A DNA stretch of 64,000 bases from Nocardia cyriacigeorgica. Lineage in GTDB: Bacteria; Actinomycetota; Actinomycetes; Mycobacteriales; Mycobacteriaceae. How positions within the stretch are numbered: position 1 is the first letter of the stretch; every line of letters starts with the position of its first letter. The notes under the pieces were generated by a model, which did no database searches, was not told where the DNA came from, and was given only the letters and a program-made list of their open reading frames with translations. Below, one piece after another: positions 55,892 through 64,000 of this stretch. The DNA lies in the NCBI RefSeq assembly GCF_010868145.1, contig NZ_JAAGUY010000014.1, positions 75,024 to 139,023 of the forward strand, read 5' to 3'. The position numbers and the translations under genes are program-made.

Positions 55892-56740
55892 ATGCCGCTG
55901 ACCCCAGCCGATGTGCACAACGTCGCGTTCAGCAAACCGCCGATCGGGAAGCGCGGCTACAACGAAGACGAGGTAGACGCCTTCCTGGATCTTGTGGAGC
56001 AGGAGCTCTCTCGCCTGATCGAGGAGAACGCGGATCTGCGCCAGCGGGTTGCCGAGCTCGATTCCGAGCTGGCCGATGCGAAGAAGAATCGCGGTAACGC
56101 GGCGGTTGCCACCGCGAAACAGCCGGTCCAGCAGGCACCTCCGCCAGAACCGGTGAAACCGCCGGTGCCGGCGGCGCCGCCGGCACCGATTGCTGCGCCT
56201 GCGCCGGCTGCCAAGGATCCCGCGGGTGCGGACTCGAACCTGCAGGCCGCCAAGGTGCTCAGCCTCGCCCAGGAGATGGCCGATCGCCTCACCAGTGACG
56301 CCAAGAGCGAGTCCGAGAGTTTGCTGTCGAATGCGCGGGCAAATTCCGAGCGACTCGTCGGCGATGCCCGCACCCGGTCCGAGGCGATGATCGCCGACGC
56401 CCGTCAGAAGTCGGACGCGATGCTGTCGGACGCCCAGACCCGCTCGGACAACCAGCTGCGGCAGGCCAAGGAGAAGGCCGACGCCCTGCAGGCCGACGCC
56501 GAGCGCAAGCACACCGAGATCATGGCGACCATCACCCAGCAGCGCAGTGTGCTGGAGAGCCGGATCGAGCAGCTCAAGACCTTCGAGCGCGAGTACCGCG
56601 TGCGACTGAAGTCCTATCTGGAATCGCAGCTCGAGGAGCTGGAGAACCGCGGTTCCGCGGTGCCTGTCGACGGCGGCGAGGCCTTCGACACCGCTTCGAA
56701 CAACCTCGCGCCCGCGTCGTTCGCCAAGGGTGGCAAATAG
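55892..56740 (+). CDS. wag31: Polar growth protein DivIVA/Wag31
   Basis: 282 residues. The N-terminal DivIVA domain ([20 protein letters not shown], then [17 protein letters not shown]) binds curved membrane at the poles and is followed by a coiled coil, a Pro/Ala-rich linker (about 75-112) and a long second coiled coil (about 115-260). It recruits the elongation machinery at cell poles in this order and is essential in mycobacteria. GAAGGGATCC lies upstream of the ATG. Confidence 0.96.
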   Translation: MPLTPADVHNVAFSKPPIGKRGYNEDEVDAFLDLVEQELSRLIEENADLRQRVAELDSELADAKKNRGNAAVATAKQPVQQAPPPEPVKPPVPAAPPAPIAAPAPAAKDPAGADSNLQAAKVLSLAQEMADRLTSDAKSESESLLSNARANSERLVGDARTRSEAMIADARQKSDAMLSDAQTRSDNQLRQAKEKADALQADAERKHTEIMATITQQRSVLESRIEQLKTFEREYRVRLKSYLESQLEELENRGSAVPVDGGEAFDTASNNLAPASFAKGGK

Positions 56741-56788
56741 CCACACCTCAGACGCAGTCGGGCCGCCTGGCATCCCCTGGGGGTCACC

Positions 56789-56989
56789 ATGCTCGTCTTG
56801 ACGCTTGTCCTCGCCGCGATCGGCTTCGCCCTGCTGGTAGCAGCACTGACCACCGGTTCGGTGGTCTGGGCGTGGGGCTGCATCGTGGTGTGTGTGGTCG
56901 GTGCTGTGTTGTTGCTGGTGAGCGCATTGTCGATGCGTAAACCCGAAAGCGACGACCGGCCCCCGCAGGGTAGGCATGCCAAGCGCTGA
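56789..56989 (+). CDS. Small two-helix membrane protein (Rv2144c position)
   Basis: 66 residues with two predicted helices (about 2-22 and 26-47) and a basic, polar tail ending GRHAKR. It matches the position of the small membrane protein after wag31 in mycobacteria (Rv2144c) but is shorter. Function unknown. It starts 48 bp after wag31 and is probably in the same transcript. Confidence 0.7.
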   Translation: MLVLTLVLAAIGFALLVAALTTGSVVWAWGCIVVCVVGAVLLLVSALSMRKPESDDRPPQGRHAKR

Positions 56990-57068
56990 GCGTTTGCCGG
57001 TTCGTCTGACCGCCGCCTCGTCGCGGCACCCGAAATACTGGTTTGACCGAACTGGTTAGAATCAAACA

Positions 57069-57319
57069 TGAATACGGCGTCGATCCGGCCATCACCGGGG
57101 AGTCTTCGGAAGAACGGTGTGTCCGCCCTGGTAGGGGCCATGGCACGCTCATTAGAACCGAACGGGAGAGCCCGTCACAGCTCGTGACGAGAGGTCCGGC
57201 GCCGGTTGGGCGCCAGGACAAGCGGGGTGGTACCGCGGTTGCGGCGCATCGGGCGCCGGAGTCGTCCCCGTGCCGAGGAGATTGCGCTACGGCGCACGGG
57301 CACGAGGAGACGCACCGCG
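57069..57319 (+). ncRNA. T-box riboswitch controlling ileS
   Basis: The T-box core GGTGGTACCGCG (57226-57237) is perfect. Upstream, an ultra-short stem I is closed by CCGG/CCGG around CCATCA, placing the isoleucine specifier ATC at 57091-57093. A candidate -10 TAGAAT (57057-57062) would start the RNA near 57069. Downstream CCCGTGCCGAGG and GGGCACGAGGAG can pair so that the ileS ribosome binding site (GAGGAG, 57304-57309) is sequestered, the translational mode described for actinobacterial ileS T-boxes, including the crystallised Nocardia farcinica one. Uncharged tRNA-Ile should free the site. Confidence 0.93.
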
Positions 57320-60300
57320 ATGGCGGACGAGACTTCCAGTAGCAGCGCATATCCCCGCGTCGACCTCGGCGCCGGGCCGGGTGCATCGTTCCCGGACCTG
57401 GAACGCGCCGTGCTCGACGCCTGGGCCGCCGACGACACCTTCCGTGCCAGCATCGACAACCGTGCGCAGGAAGGCACTTCGGGCGACGACGAGTTCGTCT
57501 TCTACGACGGGCCACCGTTTGCCAACGGTCTGCCACATTACGGTCATTTGCTCACCGGATATGTGAAGGATCTGATCCCGCGTTTCCAGACGATGCGCGG
57601 TAAGCGCGTCGATAGGCGATTCGGCTGGGACTGTCATGGACTTCCCGCGGAAATCGAAGCGGAAAAGCAGCTCGGTATCACGGACAAATCACAGATCGAC
57701 GCCATGGGACTCGCGGAATTCAATGCCGCGTGTAAAACGTCGGTACTTCGATATACCGGGGAATGGCGTGACTATGTCACCCGCCAGGCCCGCTGGGTCG
57801 ACTTCGACAACGACTACAAGACCCTCGATCTCGACTTCATGGAGTCGGTCATGTGGGCGTTCAAGTCCCTCTACGACAAGGGCTTGATCTACCAGGGTTT
57901 CCGGGTGCTGCCCTACAGCTGGTACGAGCAGACTCCGTTGTCGAACCAGGAGACCCGCCTCGACGACGCTTACAAGATGCGCCAGGACCCGGCCGTCACC
58001 GTGGACATGGCGCTGAAGGTGCCAGCCGAGCATCCACTGCACGGGCTCGACGGCGCCAACGCCCTGATCTGGACCACGACGCCGTGGACGCTGCCGTCGA
58101 ACCTTGCCGTCGCCGTGCACCCCGATGTGCGCTACGTGCATCTGCGGGTGGCCGACGGCAAGCGCTATCTGCTCGCCGCCGAACGGGTCTCGCACTACAC
58201 GCGCGAGTTCGGTGAGGAGCCGGAGGTGCTCGCGGAGTACGACGGCGCCGCACTGGTCGGGCTGTCCTACGAGCCGCCGTTCGATTTCTTCCTCGGCCAT
58301 CCGAACGCGCACCGGGTGCTCTCGGCCGACTATGTCACCACCGACTCGGGTACCGGCGTGGTGCACCTGGCGCCCGCGTTCGGTGAGGAGGACATGGATG
58401 TCGCCTCGGCCAATGGCATCCAGATCGTGCAGCCACTGGATCCGGGTGGCAAGTTCACCTCGATGGTGCCGCCGTACGAGGGCCTGATGGTCTTCGACGC
58501 CAACCCGGTGATCATCAAGGATCTCAAGGCGGCGGGAAAACTGCTGCGGCACGAGACCATCGAGCACTCCTACCCGCACAGCTGGCGTTCGGGTCAGCCG
58601 CTGATCTACATGGCGGTGCCGTCCTGGTTCGTGGCGGTCACCCAGTTCCGTGACCGGATGGTCGAGCTGAACAAGCAGATCACCTGGGTGCCCGAGCACA
58701 TCCGCGACGGTCAGTTCGGTAAGTGGCTCGAAGGTGCGCGCGACTGGAACATCAGCCGGAACCGGTACTGGGGCAGCCCGATCCCGGTGTGGGTCTCCGA
58801 TGATCCGGCCTATCCGCGCCTGGACGTCTACGGTTCGCTCGACGAGCTCGAACGTGACTTCGGCGTGCGCCCGACCGATCTGCACCGGCCGATGATCGAT
58901 GATCTCACCCGCCCGAACCCGGACGACCCGACCGGCAAGTCGACCATGCGCCGGGTGCCCGAGGTGCTCGACTGCTGGTTCGAGTCGGGATCGATGCCCT
59001 ACGCCCAGGTGCACTACCCGTTCGAGAACAAGGACTGGTTCGACAGCCACTTCCCCGGCGACTTCATCGTCGAGTACAACGGCCAGACCCGCGGCTGGTT
59101 CTACACGCTGCATGTGCTGTCCACCGCGCTGTTCGACAGCCCGGCGTTCAAAACCGTTGCCGCGCACGGAATCGTGCTCGGTGACGACGGGCTGAAGATG
59201 AGCAAGTCCAAGGGCAACTACCCGGACGTGAAGGAGGTGTTCGACCGCGACGGCTCCGATGCGATGCGCTGGTTCCTGATGAGCTCGCCGATCCTGCGTG
59301 GCGGCAACCTCATCGTCACCGAGCGCGGTATCCGCGAGGGTGTGAGCCATGCGCTGCGCCCCCTGTGGAACGCGTGGACGTTCCTGCAGCTGTACGCCTC
59401 GAAACCGGGTGTGTGGCGCACGGATTCGGCACATGTGCTCGATCGCTACATCCTGGCCAAGCTCGCCGCGACCAGGGATACGGTCACCGAGGCGCTCGAC
59501 GCCTACGACATCGCGGGCGCGTGCGATGAGCTGCGCACCTTCGCCGATGCGCTGACCAACTGGTACGTGCGCCGGTCGCGGTCGCGGTTCTGGGAAGAGG
59601 ATCGCGACGCGGTCGACACCCTGCACACCGTGCTGGAGGTGACCAGCAGGCTCGCAGCTCCGCTGCTGCCCTTGATCTCCGAGGTGATCTGGCGCGGGCT
59701 GACCGGTGGTCGCTCGGTGCACCTGACCGATTGGCCCGCCGCCGACGAGCTGCCGCACGATCCGGAGCTGGTGGCGGCGATGGATGAGGCGCGCACGGTG
59801 TGCTCGACGGTGCTGAGCCTGCGGAAGGCGCAGAACCTGCGGGTGCGGCTGCCGCTGGCGGAGGTGACCATCGCCGCGGGTGACGCCGAGCGGCTGGCAC
59901 CCTACGCCGACATCATCGCCGACGAGGTGAACGTCAAGAAGGTGGATCTGACCACCGACGTCGCCGTGCACGGCCGCTTCGAGCTGGTCGTCAACGCCCG
60001 TGCCGCAGGCCCGCGCCTCGGTAAGGATGTGCAGACGGTGATCAAGGCGGTCAAGGCCGGCGAGTGGTCGGAGAACGCCGACGGCGTGGTGAGTGCGGCC
60101 GGGATCGAGCTCCTGCCGGAGGAGTACACCCAGCGCCTGGTGGCGGCCGAACCGGAGTCCACCGCGGCCCTGCCGGGCAATGCCGGTCTGGTGGTGCTGA
60201 ACTCGGTGGTCACCGAGGAACTGGAGGCCGAGGGCTGGGCCCGCGACCTGATCCGCGATCTGCAGGAGACTCGCAAATCGCTCGGCCTCGAGGTGTCCGA

Positions 60301-60469
60301 CCGGATCAGAGTGGTGCTCGAGGTGCCTGAGGACCGGCAGGCGTGGGCGCAGACTCATCGGGATCTGATCGCCGGCGAAATCCTGGCTACCGAGCTGACA
60401 TTCGGTACCGCGGGCACTGGTGCCGCCGAACTGGTCGGCGGGGTCCGCGCGGAGGTCGCGAAGGTGTGA
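57320..60469 (+). CDS. ileS: Isoleucyl-tRNA synthetase
   Basis: 1049 residues. Class I synthetase with PHYGH (72-76, the HIGH motif) and KMSKS (626-630). The start region [15 protein letters not shown] and [14 protein letters not shown], and the absence of a bacterial-type C-terminal Zn-finger, place it with the eukaryote-like type 2 IleRS, a form linked to low mupirocin sensitivity. The CP1 editing domain lies at about 190-400. The ATG is 11 bases after GAGGAG, in the T-box expression platform. Confidence 0.97.
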   Translation: MADETSSSSAYPRVDLGAGPGASFPDLERAVLDAWAADDTFRASIDNRAQEGTSGDDEFVFYDGPPFANGLPHYGHLLTGYVKDLIPRFQTMRGKRVDRRFGWDCHGLPAEIEAEKQLGITDKSQIDAMGLAEFNAACKTSVLRYTGEWRDYVTRQARWVDFDNDYKTLDLDFMESVMWAFKSLYDKGLIYQGFRVLPYSWYEQTPLSNQETRLDDAYKMRQDPAVTVDMALKVPAEHPLHGLDGANALIWTTTPWTLPSNLAVAVHPDVRYVHLRVADGKRYLLAAERVSHYTREFGEEPEVLAEYDGAALVGLSYEPPFDFFLGHPNAHRVLSADYVTTDSGTGVVHLAPAFGEEDMDVASANGIQIVQPLDPGGKFTSMVPPYEGLMVFDANPVIIKDLKAAGKLLRHETIEHSYPHSWRSGQPLIYMAVPSWFVAVTQFRDRMVELNKQITWVPEHIRDGQFGKWLEGARDWNISRNRYWGSPIPVWVSDDPAYPRLDVYGSLDELERDFGVRPTDLHRPMIDDLTRPNPDDPTGKSTMRRVPEVLDCWFESGSMPYAQVHYPFENKDWFDSHFPGDFIVEYNGQTRGWFYTLHVLSTALFDSPAFKTVAAHGIVLGDDGLKMSKSKGNYPDVKEVFDRDGSDAMRWFLMSSPILRGGNLIVTERGIREGVSHALRPLWNAWTFLQLYASKPGVWRTDSAHVLDRYILAKLAATRDTVTEALDAYDIAGACDELRTFADALTNWYVRRSRSRFWEEDRDAVDTLHTVLEVTSRLAAPLLPLISEVIWRGLTGGRSVHLTDWPAADELPHDPELVAAMDEARTVCSTVLSLRKAQNLRVRLPLAEVTIAAGDAERLAPYADIIADEVNVKKVDLTTDVAVHGRFELVVNARAAGPRLGKDVQTVIKAVKAGEWSENADGVVSAAGIELLPEEYTQRLVAAEPESTAALPGNAGLVVLNSVVTEELEAEGWARDLIRDLQETRKSLGLEVSDRIRVVLEVPEDRQAWAQTHRDLIAGEILATELTFGTAGTGAAELVGGVRAEVAKV

Positions 60470-60885
60470 ACTTGCCTGATGTGGGTGGCGGCGTGAACCG
60501 TCACCCACGCCGGGTCTCGCGTTGGCGGGCCTGCGGGCTGAGAGGTGGTTTGCGCTGGTCGGGTCCGGGGGTGAGTGTGGCGAATCGGGCGATACCGCGT
60601 TCGGATGCCGGCGCCGGATCGCTGCCGTGCCGGGCGCGGTGGGTCGGGTGGTCTGGCCGGCGACCTGCTCAACAGAGACGTGCCGCGGTATGAAAGTGAT
60701 GTAAATCACACACTGAAGATTTGCTGAAGTCGAGGTGTGCCAATTTCCGGCGCGGCACAATCAGGGCTGTTGCTGCTGGGGCACATGATCCTGCTGGTGC
60801 CGCAGTGACTATCGGTACGGATTGTTCTACCTGATACGCGTCCCGGTGGGCGGCTCGTCGGCCGGGCCGACCGAAGGGCGAGCAC
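60470..60885. other. Intergenic region before the third NlpC/P60 gene
   Basis: 416 bp. No credible gene; the short frames here lack start signals. It contains a Crp-type palindrome (60695-60710) in an AT-richer stretch (about 60688-60730), the likely promoter area of the downstream gene. No terminator is evident after ileS. Confidence 0.55.
60695..60710. promoter_or_regulatory. Crp/GlxR-type binding site
   Basis: AGTGATGTAAATCACA fits the TGTGA-n6-TCACA consensus with one mismatch. It is about 175 bp upstream of the NlpC/P60 start. In M. tuberculosis, Crp (Rv3676) binds such sites, including one upstream of rpfA. Confidence 0.6.
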
Positions 60886-61425
60886 GTGACGAGAACCCCG
60901 CTGCGCCGGATACTCACCGGACTCTGCTTCGCCGCCCTCGCGGCATGCCTCCTGACCGGGCCCGCCACGGCCGATACCGGAAGCTCCTCCGGTAGCGGCG
61001 ACTCCGGGTCGTCCTCCGGTTCCGGATCGGGTTCCGGCTCCGGCAGTTCCAGCGGTTCGGCCGCACTGCCACTACCGAGCGCGGCCGGCCTCGGCGCGCT
61101 CGCCGCGGCCGTCACCCAAACCGGCAAACCCTACGAATGGGGCAGTGAAGGCCCCCATTCGTGGGACTGCTCGGCACTGGTCCAATGGGCATTCGGGCAG
61201 GTCGGGGTGCGGCTACCGCGCACGACCTGGGAACAGGCCGAGGTAGGCGCCAAGGTCCCGCGGTACGCGCTGTCGCCCGGCGATGTGGTGATCCTCAACG
61301 CCGATGCCTCGCACGTCGGGATCTACGCAGGGTTCGGTCAGATCTTCAACGCCTACGGACGCGGTGTCCCCGTGGGTCTGGCGCCGTTGAGTGAGTTCGA
61401 GATCTACAGCATCCGGCGCTTCTGA
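60886..61425 (+). CDS. Secreted NlpC/P60-domain protein with Ser/Gly linker and altered catalytic triad
   Basis: 179 residues from a GTG. A signal sequence is followed by a Ser/Gly-rich linker (about 31-60, SGSGSGSGSS-type) and one NlpC/P60 domain (about 66-179). Cys95 lies in DCSAL (usual DCSGL) and His143 in HVGIYAG; the third triad position, His in HAS of the two other NlpC/P60 proteins here, is Asn155 (FNAYG). Asn is tolerated in some family members, so activity is possible. LAAC at 18-21 resembles a lipobox, so it may be lipid-anchored; ATA|D at about 29-30 is the alternative cut. Confidence 0.82.
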   Translation: MTRTPLRRILTGLCFAALAACLLTGPATADTGSSSGSGDSGSSSGSGSGSGSGSSSGSAALPLPSAAGLGALAAAVTQTGKPYEWGSEGPHSWDCSALVQWAFGQVGVRLPRTTWEQAEVGAKVPRYALSPGDVVILNADASHVGIYAGFGQIFNAYGRGVPVGLAPLSEFEIYSIRRF

Positions 61426-61448
61426 TCACTCCGGAGGGCAAGGGCAAG

Positions 61449-61477
61449 GGCCGCCGAGGGAAACGTCCCCGGCGGCC
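61449..61477. terminator. Bidirectional terminator between NlpC/P60 and galU genes
   Basis: GGCCGCCG pairs with CGGCGGCC, extended inward by GGG/CCC opposition. It lies between two convergent genes. Confidence 0.7.
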
Positions 61478-61507
61478 GAGCCGTGCGCGATGTCGTGACG
61501 TGTGCGC

Positions 61508-62383
61508 TCAGTCGACGAGCTGGCGCAGCCGCGGGCCGTAGTCGGGATGTGCCAGCGCCGAAGCGAACTGGGCCACCAGGTAGTCGGCCGGATTGCCGGT
61601 GTCGTACCAGCGGCCCTGGATGACCTGTCCATAGACGGCGTGCGCCGTGGCGAAGGCGTTGATGGCGTCGGTGAGGTAGACCTCGCCGGTGCGATGGGTG
61701 TACCAGCGTTCGGTCTGCTGGCGCAGCTCCTCGATGATGCCGGGAGTCACCACGTACCCGCCGATCGCCGCGTACGCCGAGGGCGCGTCTTCCGGCTTCG
61801 GCTTCTCCATCAGCCCGGAAATGCGCAGCAGACCGTTGTCGAGGTCCTCATGCACCATCGGCACGCCGTAGCGCTGCGATTCGTTCGGATCCATCGGCAT
61901 CAGCGCCAGCACCGGGCAGCCGGTGGTTTCGTAGGCGGTGATCAGCTGCTGGGCGCGCGGGACGTCGGCGACGAAGACGTCGTCGGGCCACAACACCAGC
62001 ATGGGCTCGTCGCCGAGCGCGCGGGCGGCGTTGAGCACCGGGGTGCCGTTACCGTAGGGGCCGTGCTGGTCCAGGTAGGTGATGTGACCGGCCCGCGAGA
62101 GCTCGCCCACCTCCTCGACCGCGTCGGCATAGGCGGTCTTGCCATCGGCGCGCAACTGCGCCACCAGCGCCGGATTGGGCCGGAAGTGGTCCTGGATCAG
62201 CGATTTACCGCCGCTGACCACGATGGTGATATCGGTGATCCCGGAAGCGACCAGTTCGCGCACGGTGTGCTCGATCACCGGCTTGTCGCCGACCGGCAGC
62301 ATCTCCTTGGGGATCGCCTTGGTCAGCGGTAGCAGGCGGGAACCGATACCGGCAGCGGGAATCACAGCCTTGCGGATCATCAT
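61508..62383 (-). CDS. galU: UTP--glucose-1-phosphate uridylyltransferase
   Basis: 291 residues. The nucleotide-binding start VIPAAGIGSRLLPLTKAIPKEM is followed by Lys/Glu catalytic segments PVGDKPVIEH, VLWPDDVFVADVP and MEKPKPEDAPS. It makes UDP-glucose, a precursor for envelope polysaccharides, trehalose and UDP-galactose/arabinogalactan. The start has two adjacent ATG codons. It is separate from its usual chromosomal neighbours and convergent with the NlpC/P60 gene. Confidence 0.96.
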   Translation of the reverse strand: MMIRKAVIPAAGIGSRLLPLTKAIPKEMLPVGDKPVIEHTVRELVASGITDITIVVSGGKSLIQDHFRPNPALVAQLRADGKTAYADAVEEVGELSRAGHITYLDQHGPYGNGTPVLNAARALGDEPMLVLWPDDVFVADVPRAQQLITAYETTGCPVLALMPMDPNESQRYGVPMVHEDLDNGLLRISGLMEKPKPEDAPSAYAAIGGYVVTPGIIEELRQQTERWYTHRTGEVYLTDAINAFATAHAVYGQVIQGRWYDTGNPADYLVAQFASALAHPDYGPRLRQLVD

Positions 62384-62827
62384 GGACCGATCATCACATA
62401 TCCCGGCCCACGACGAGTCCGATCCCCGGGCCGAATCGGCGGTTCCTCGGTGCTGGACCCGCTGGAATCAGGGCTGGTCACGAGCGGTTCCGCCGGAATT
62501 CAGGGCGATCAGGAATCCACAGTCAATCCACAGCGACGGATCGGCATCCGACCGGCGTCCCGGGGTTCCACACGTGATCCGGGGCAACCTGTCGGTGCTC
62601 GGGCGTAAATTCCCGGTCATGTGCGCCAGTCCGGGGACCGTCATCGAGCGCGGCACGTCACATCCGGGCGCGGGCCTGATCGGCGCTGGGCCGCCACGTG
62701 TCCGGGCTGACAGATCCACTGGGAACGTCGACCCGAACGTTGCCGCTCGGGTGTGGGCCGTCGCGGTCGGCGGACGGCCGGGGCGGGAGAGCGGCGCCGG
62801 GACCAGCCAACCGCTGGCGAAACGCTG
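62384..62827. other. Divergent intergenic region galU/dinB
   Basis: 444 bp with no gene. Two direct AATCCACAG words (62514-62522 and 62525-62533, 11-bp period) resemble weak DnaA boxes on the same face of the helix. I looked for a LexA/SOS box before dinB (TCGAAC-n4-GTTCGA type) and saw none. Confidence 0.55.
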
Positions 62828-64000
62828 GTGAGCGGTCAGCATCCGGTCGCATTCACCGACCCGGCGGCCGATCCGGGGGCGGTCACTTCCCGGCGGTGGG
62901 TATTGCACATCGACATGGACGCGTTCTTCGCCTCCTGTGAACAACTCACCCGGCCGACCTTGCGCGGCAGGCCGGTACTCGTCGGTGGTACCGGGGGGCG
63001 GGGAGTGGTCGCCGGAGCCAGCTATGAGGCGCGGGTGTACGGGGCGCGGTCGGCGATGCCGATGCATCAGGCCCGGCGGCTGGTCGGGGTGACGGCGGTG
63101 GTGGTGCCGCCACGCGGTGCGGTGTACGGGGTGATGAGCGGGCGGGTGTTCGACGCGCTGCGCAGCCGCATCCCGGTCCTGGAGACATTGTCGTTCGACG
63201 AGGCCTTCGGCGAACCCGAAGAACTGGCGGGTGCCTCGGTGACGCGGGTACGGGAGTTCTGTGCCGAGCTGCGGGCGCTGGTGCGTGAACGCACCGGGCT
63301 GGTCGCCTCGGTCGGTGCGGGTTCCGGCAAGCAGCTCGCCAAGATCGCCTCCGGCCTCGCCAAACCCGACGGCATCCGGGTGGTGTCGCCCGCCGAACAA
63401 CAGCAGATGCTTGCCGCCCTGCCGGTACGCAAGCTGTGGGGGATCGGGCCGGTCGCCGATGCGAAATTGCGTTCGCTCGGTATCGAGACCGTCGGCGCGT
63501 TCGCGGCGCTCCCGGAGGCGGAGGCGGTGTCGATCCTCGGTTCCAGCATCGGCGCCGCGCTGCACCGACTGGCGCGCGGTATCGACGACCGGCCCGTCGC
63601 AGAACGGGCAGAGGCCAAACAGATCAGCGCCGAGACCACCTTCGAACACGACATCGTCACCCTGGACCGCTTGCGCCTGGCGATCGAGGACATGGCGGCG
63701 TCCGCGCATCGACGCCTCGGTCGTGACGGTCGCGCCGCCCGCACCGTGGTGCTCAAACTCAAGAAGTCCGACATGAGCATCGTCACCAGGTCCTTCACCC
63801 TGCCCTACGCCACCGAAGACCTCGCCACCCTCACCGCCGCCGCCCAACGTTCCGCCATCGACCCGCAGGAACTCGGCCCGATCCGTCTTGTCGGCGTCGG
63901 CTACGCGGGCCTGTCGGATGTGCGCCAGGAATCGCTGTTCCCCGAACTGGACCGGATGCCGGAGCTCGGAGCCGTCGGACGGGACGATGCGGTGGTTGTC
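62828..64000 (+). CDS. dinB: Y-family DNA polymerase IV (DinB/DinX type), cut by window end
   Basis: At least 391 residues, reading open to the last base. The catalytic start [15 protein letters not shown], the YEAR motif in [15 protein letters not shown] and SFDEAF (catalytic Asp-Glu) define a translesion DNA polymerase. The finger/thumb helix-hairpin-helix [20 protein letters not shown] and little-finger domain are present; the C-terminal clamp-binding peptide would lie beyond the window. Position right of ileS matches dinX (Rv1537). The GTG start is the likeliest, but upstream in-frame starts are possible. A Gly-Glu follows DEAF where Leu/Val-Asp is usual. Confidence 0.92.
   Translation, partial: MSGQHPVAFTDPAADPGAVTSRRWVLHIDMDAFFASCEQLTRPTLRGRPVLVGGTGGRGVVAGASYEARVYGARSAMPMHQARRLVGVTAVVVPPRGAVYGVMSGRVFDALRSRIPVLETLSFDEAFGEPEELAGASVTRVREFCAELRALVRERTGLVASVGAGSGKQLAKIASGLAKPDGIRVVSPAEQQQMLAALPVRKLWGIGPVADAKLRSLGIETVGAFAALPEAEAVSILGSSIGAALHRLARGIDDRPVAERAEAKQISAETTFEHDIVTLDRLRLAIEDMAASAHRRLGRDGRAARTVVLKLKKSDMSIVTRSFTLPYATEDLATLTAAAQRSAIDPQELGPIRLVGVGYAGLSDVRQESLFPELDRMPELGAVGRDDAVVV

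Noticed and set aside
57689-60760. 1023-codon open frame antisense to ileS
   Set aside because: Complementary to conserved ileS codons; composition is His/Arg/Gly-rich shadow sequence.
62384-62827. LexA/SOS box before dinB
   Set aside because: No TCGAAC-n4-GTTCGA-like word was found.

Overview
The window is a high-GC actinobacterial chromosome segment. Gene content and order point to a mycolic-acid-containing member of the Mycobacteriales, most likely Nocardia or a close relative (Nocardiaceae). From memory, the order parallels the M. tuberculosis blocks Rv2188c-Rv2196 (pimB, ripC, exonuclease, trpD, ctaE-qcrCAB), Rv2179c-Rv2169c (exoribonuclease AS, aroG, Rv2175c/pknL, mptA, idsA2, metF-like, lppM, GNAT, DUF3040), Rv2166c-Rv2144c (the mraZ-wag31 division and cell-wall cluster) and Rv1536-Rv1537 (ileS, dinB). 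No tRNA, rRNA, insertion sequence, phage or CRISPR array was seen.

Layout. 0-8 kb: a small secreted protein, the PIM mannosyltransferase PimB', a membrane-anchored metallopeptidase paired with a RipC-like NlpC/P60 hydrolase, a second NlpC/P60 hydrolase, an exonuclease/GIY-YIG fusion and a free-standing Lrp ligand-binding domain. 8-14 kb: trpD divergent from ctaE-qcrC-qcrA-qcrB, the cytochrome bcc-aa3 branch, closed by a strong terminator. 14-19 kb: exoribonuclease AS, class II DAHP synthase, the PknL kinase with four PASTA repeats and its divergent Rv2175c-like partner, and a cold-shock protein. 19-34 kb: a carotenoid/isoprenoid region (idsA2/crtE, crtI, crtB, a CrtO-like oxidoreductase, cruF and a CruG-like glycosyltransferase) interleaved with lipoglycan and conserved genes (mptA, metF, lppM, terC, GNAT). 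34-57 kb: the dcw cluster mraZ-rsmH-ftsL-pbpB-murE-murF-mraY-murD-ftsW-murG-murC-ftsQ-ftsZ-pgeF-yggS-sepF-yggT-wag31, mostly joined by 4-bp stop/start overlaps. 57-64 kb: T-box-controlled ileS, a third NlpC/P60 protein, galU, and the start of a Y-family polymerase gene cut by the window edge.

How the genes work together. Envelope construction dominates: peptidoglycan precursor synthesis and septation (dcw), peptidoglycan remodelling (three NlpC/P60 proteins), PIM/lipoglycan mannosylation (pimB', mptA), UDP-glucose supply (galU) and a PASTA kinase that may sense muropeptides. The carotenoid genes could yield a hydroxylated or glycosylated membrane pigment.

The less expected signals lie between genes: tandem micro-ORFs feeding into sepF; a 45-codon ORF wedged between rsmH and ftsL; two opposed clusters of MraZ-type TGGGG boxes; a promoter element shared by two NlpC/P60 genes; a Crp-type palindrome upstream of the third; paired palindromes before ctaE; an inverted repeat before ftsZ; a roughly 97-bp intergenic palindrome; and repeated leaderless promoter geometry.
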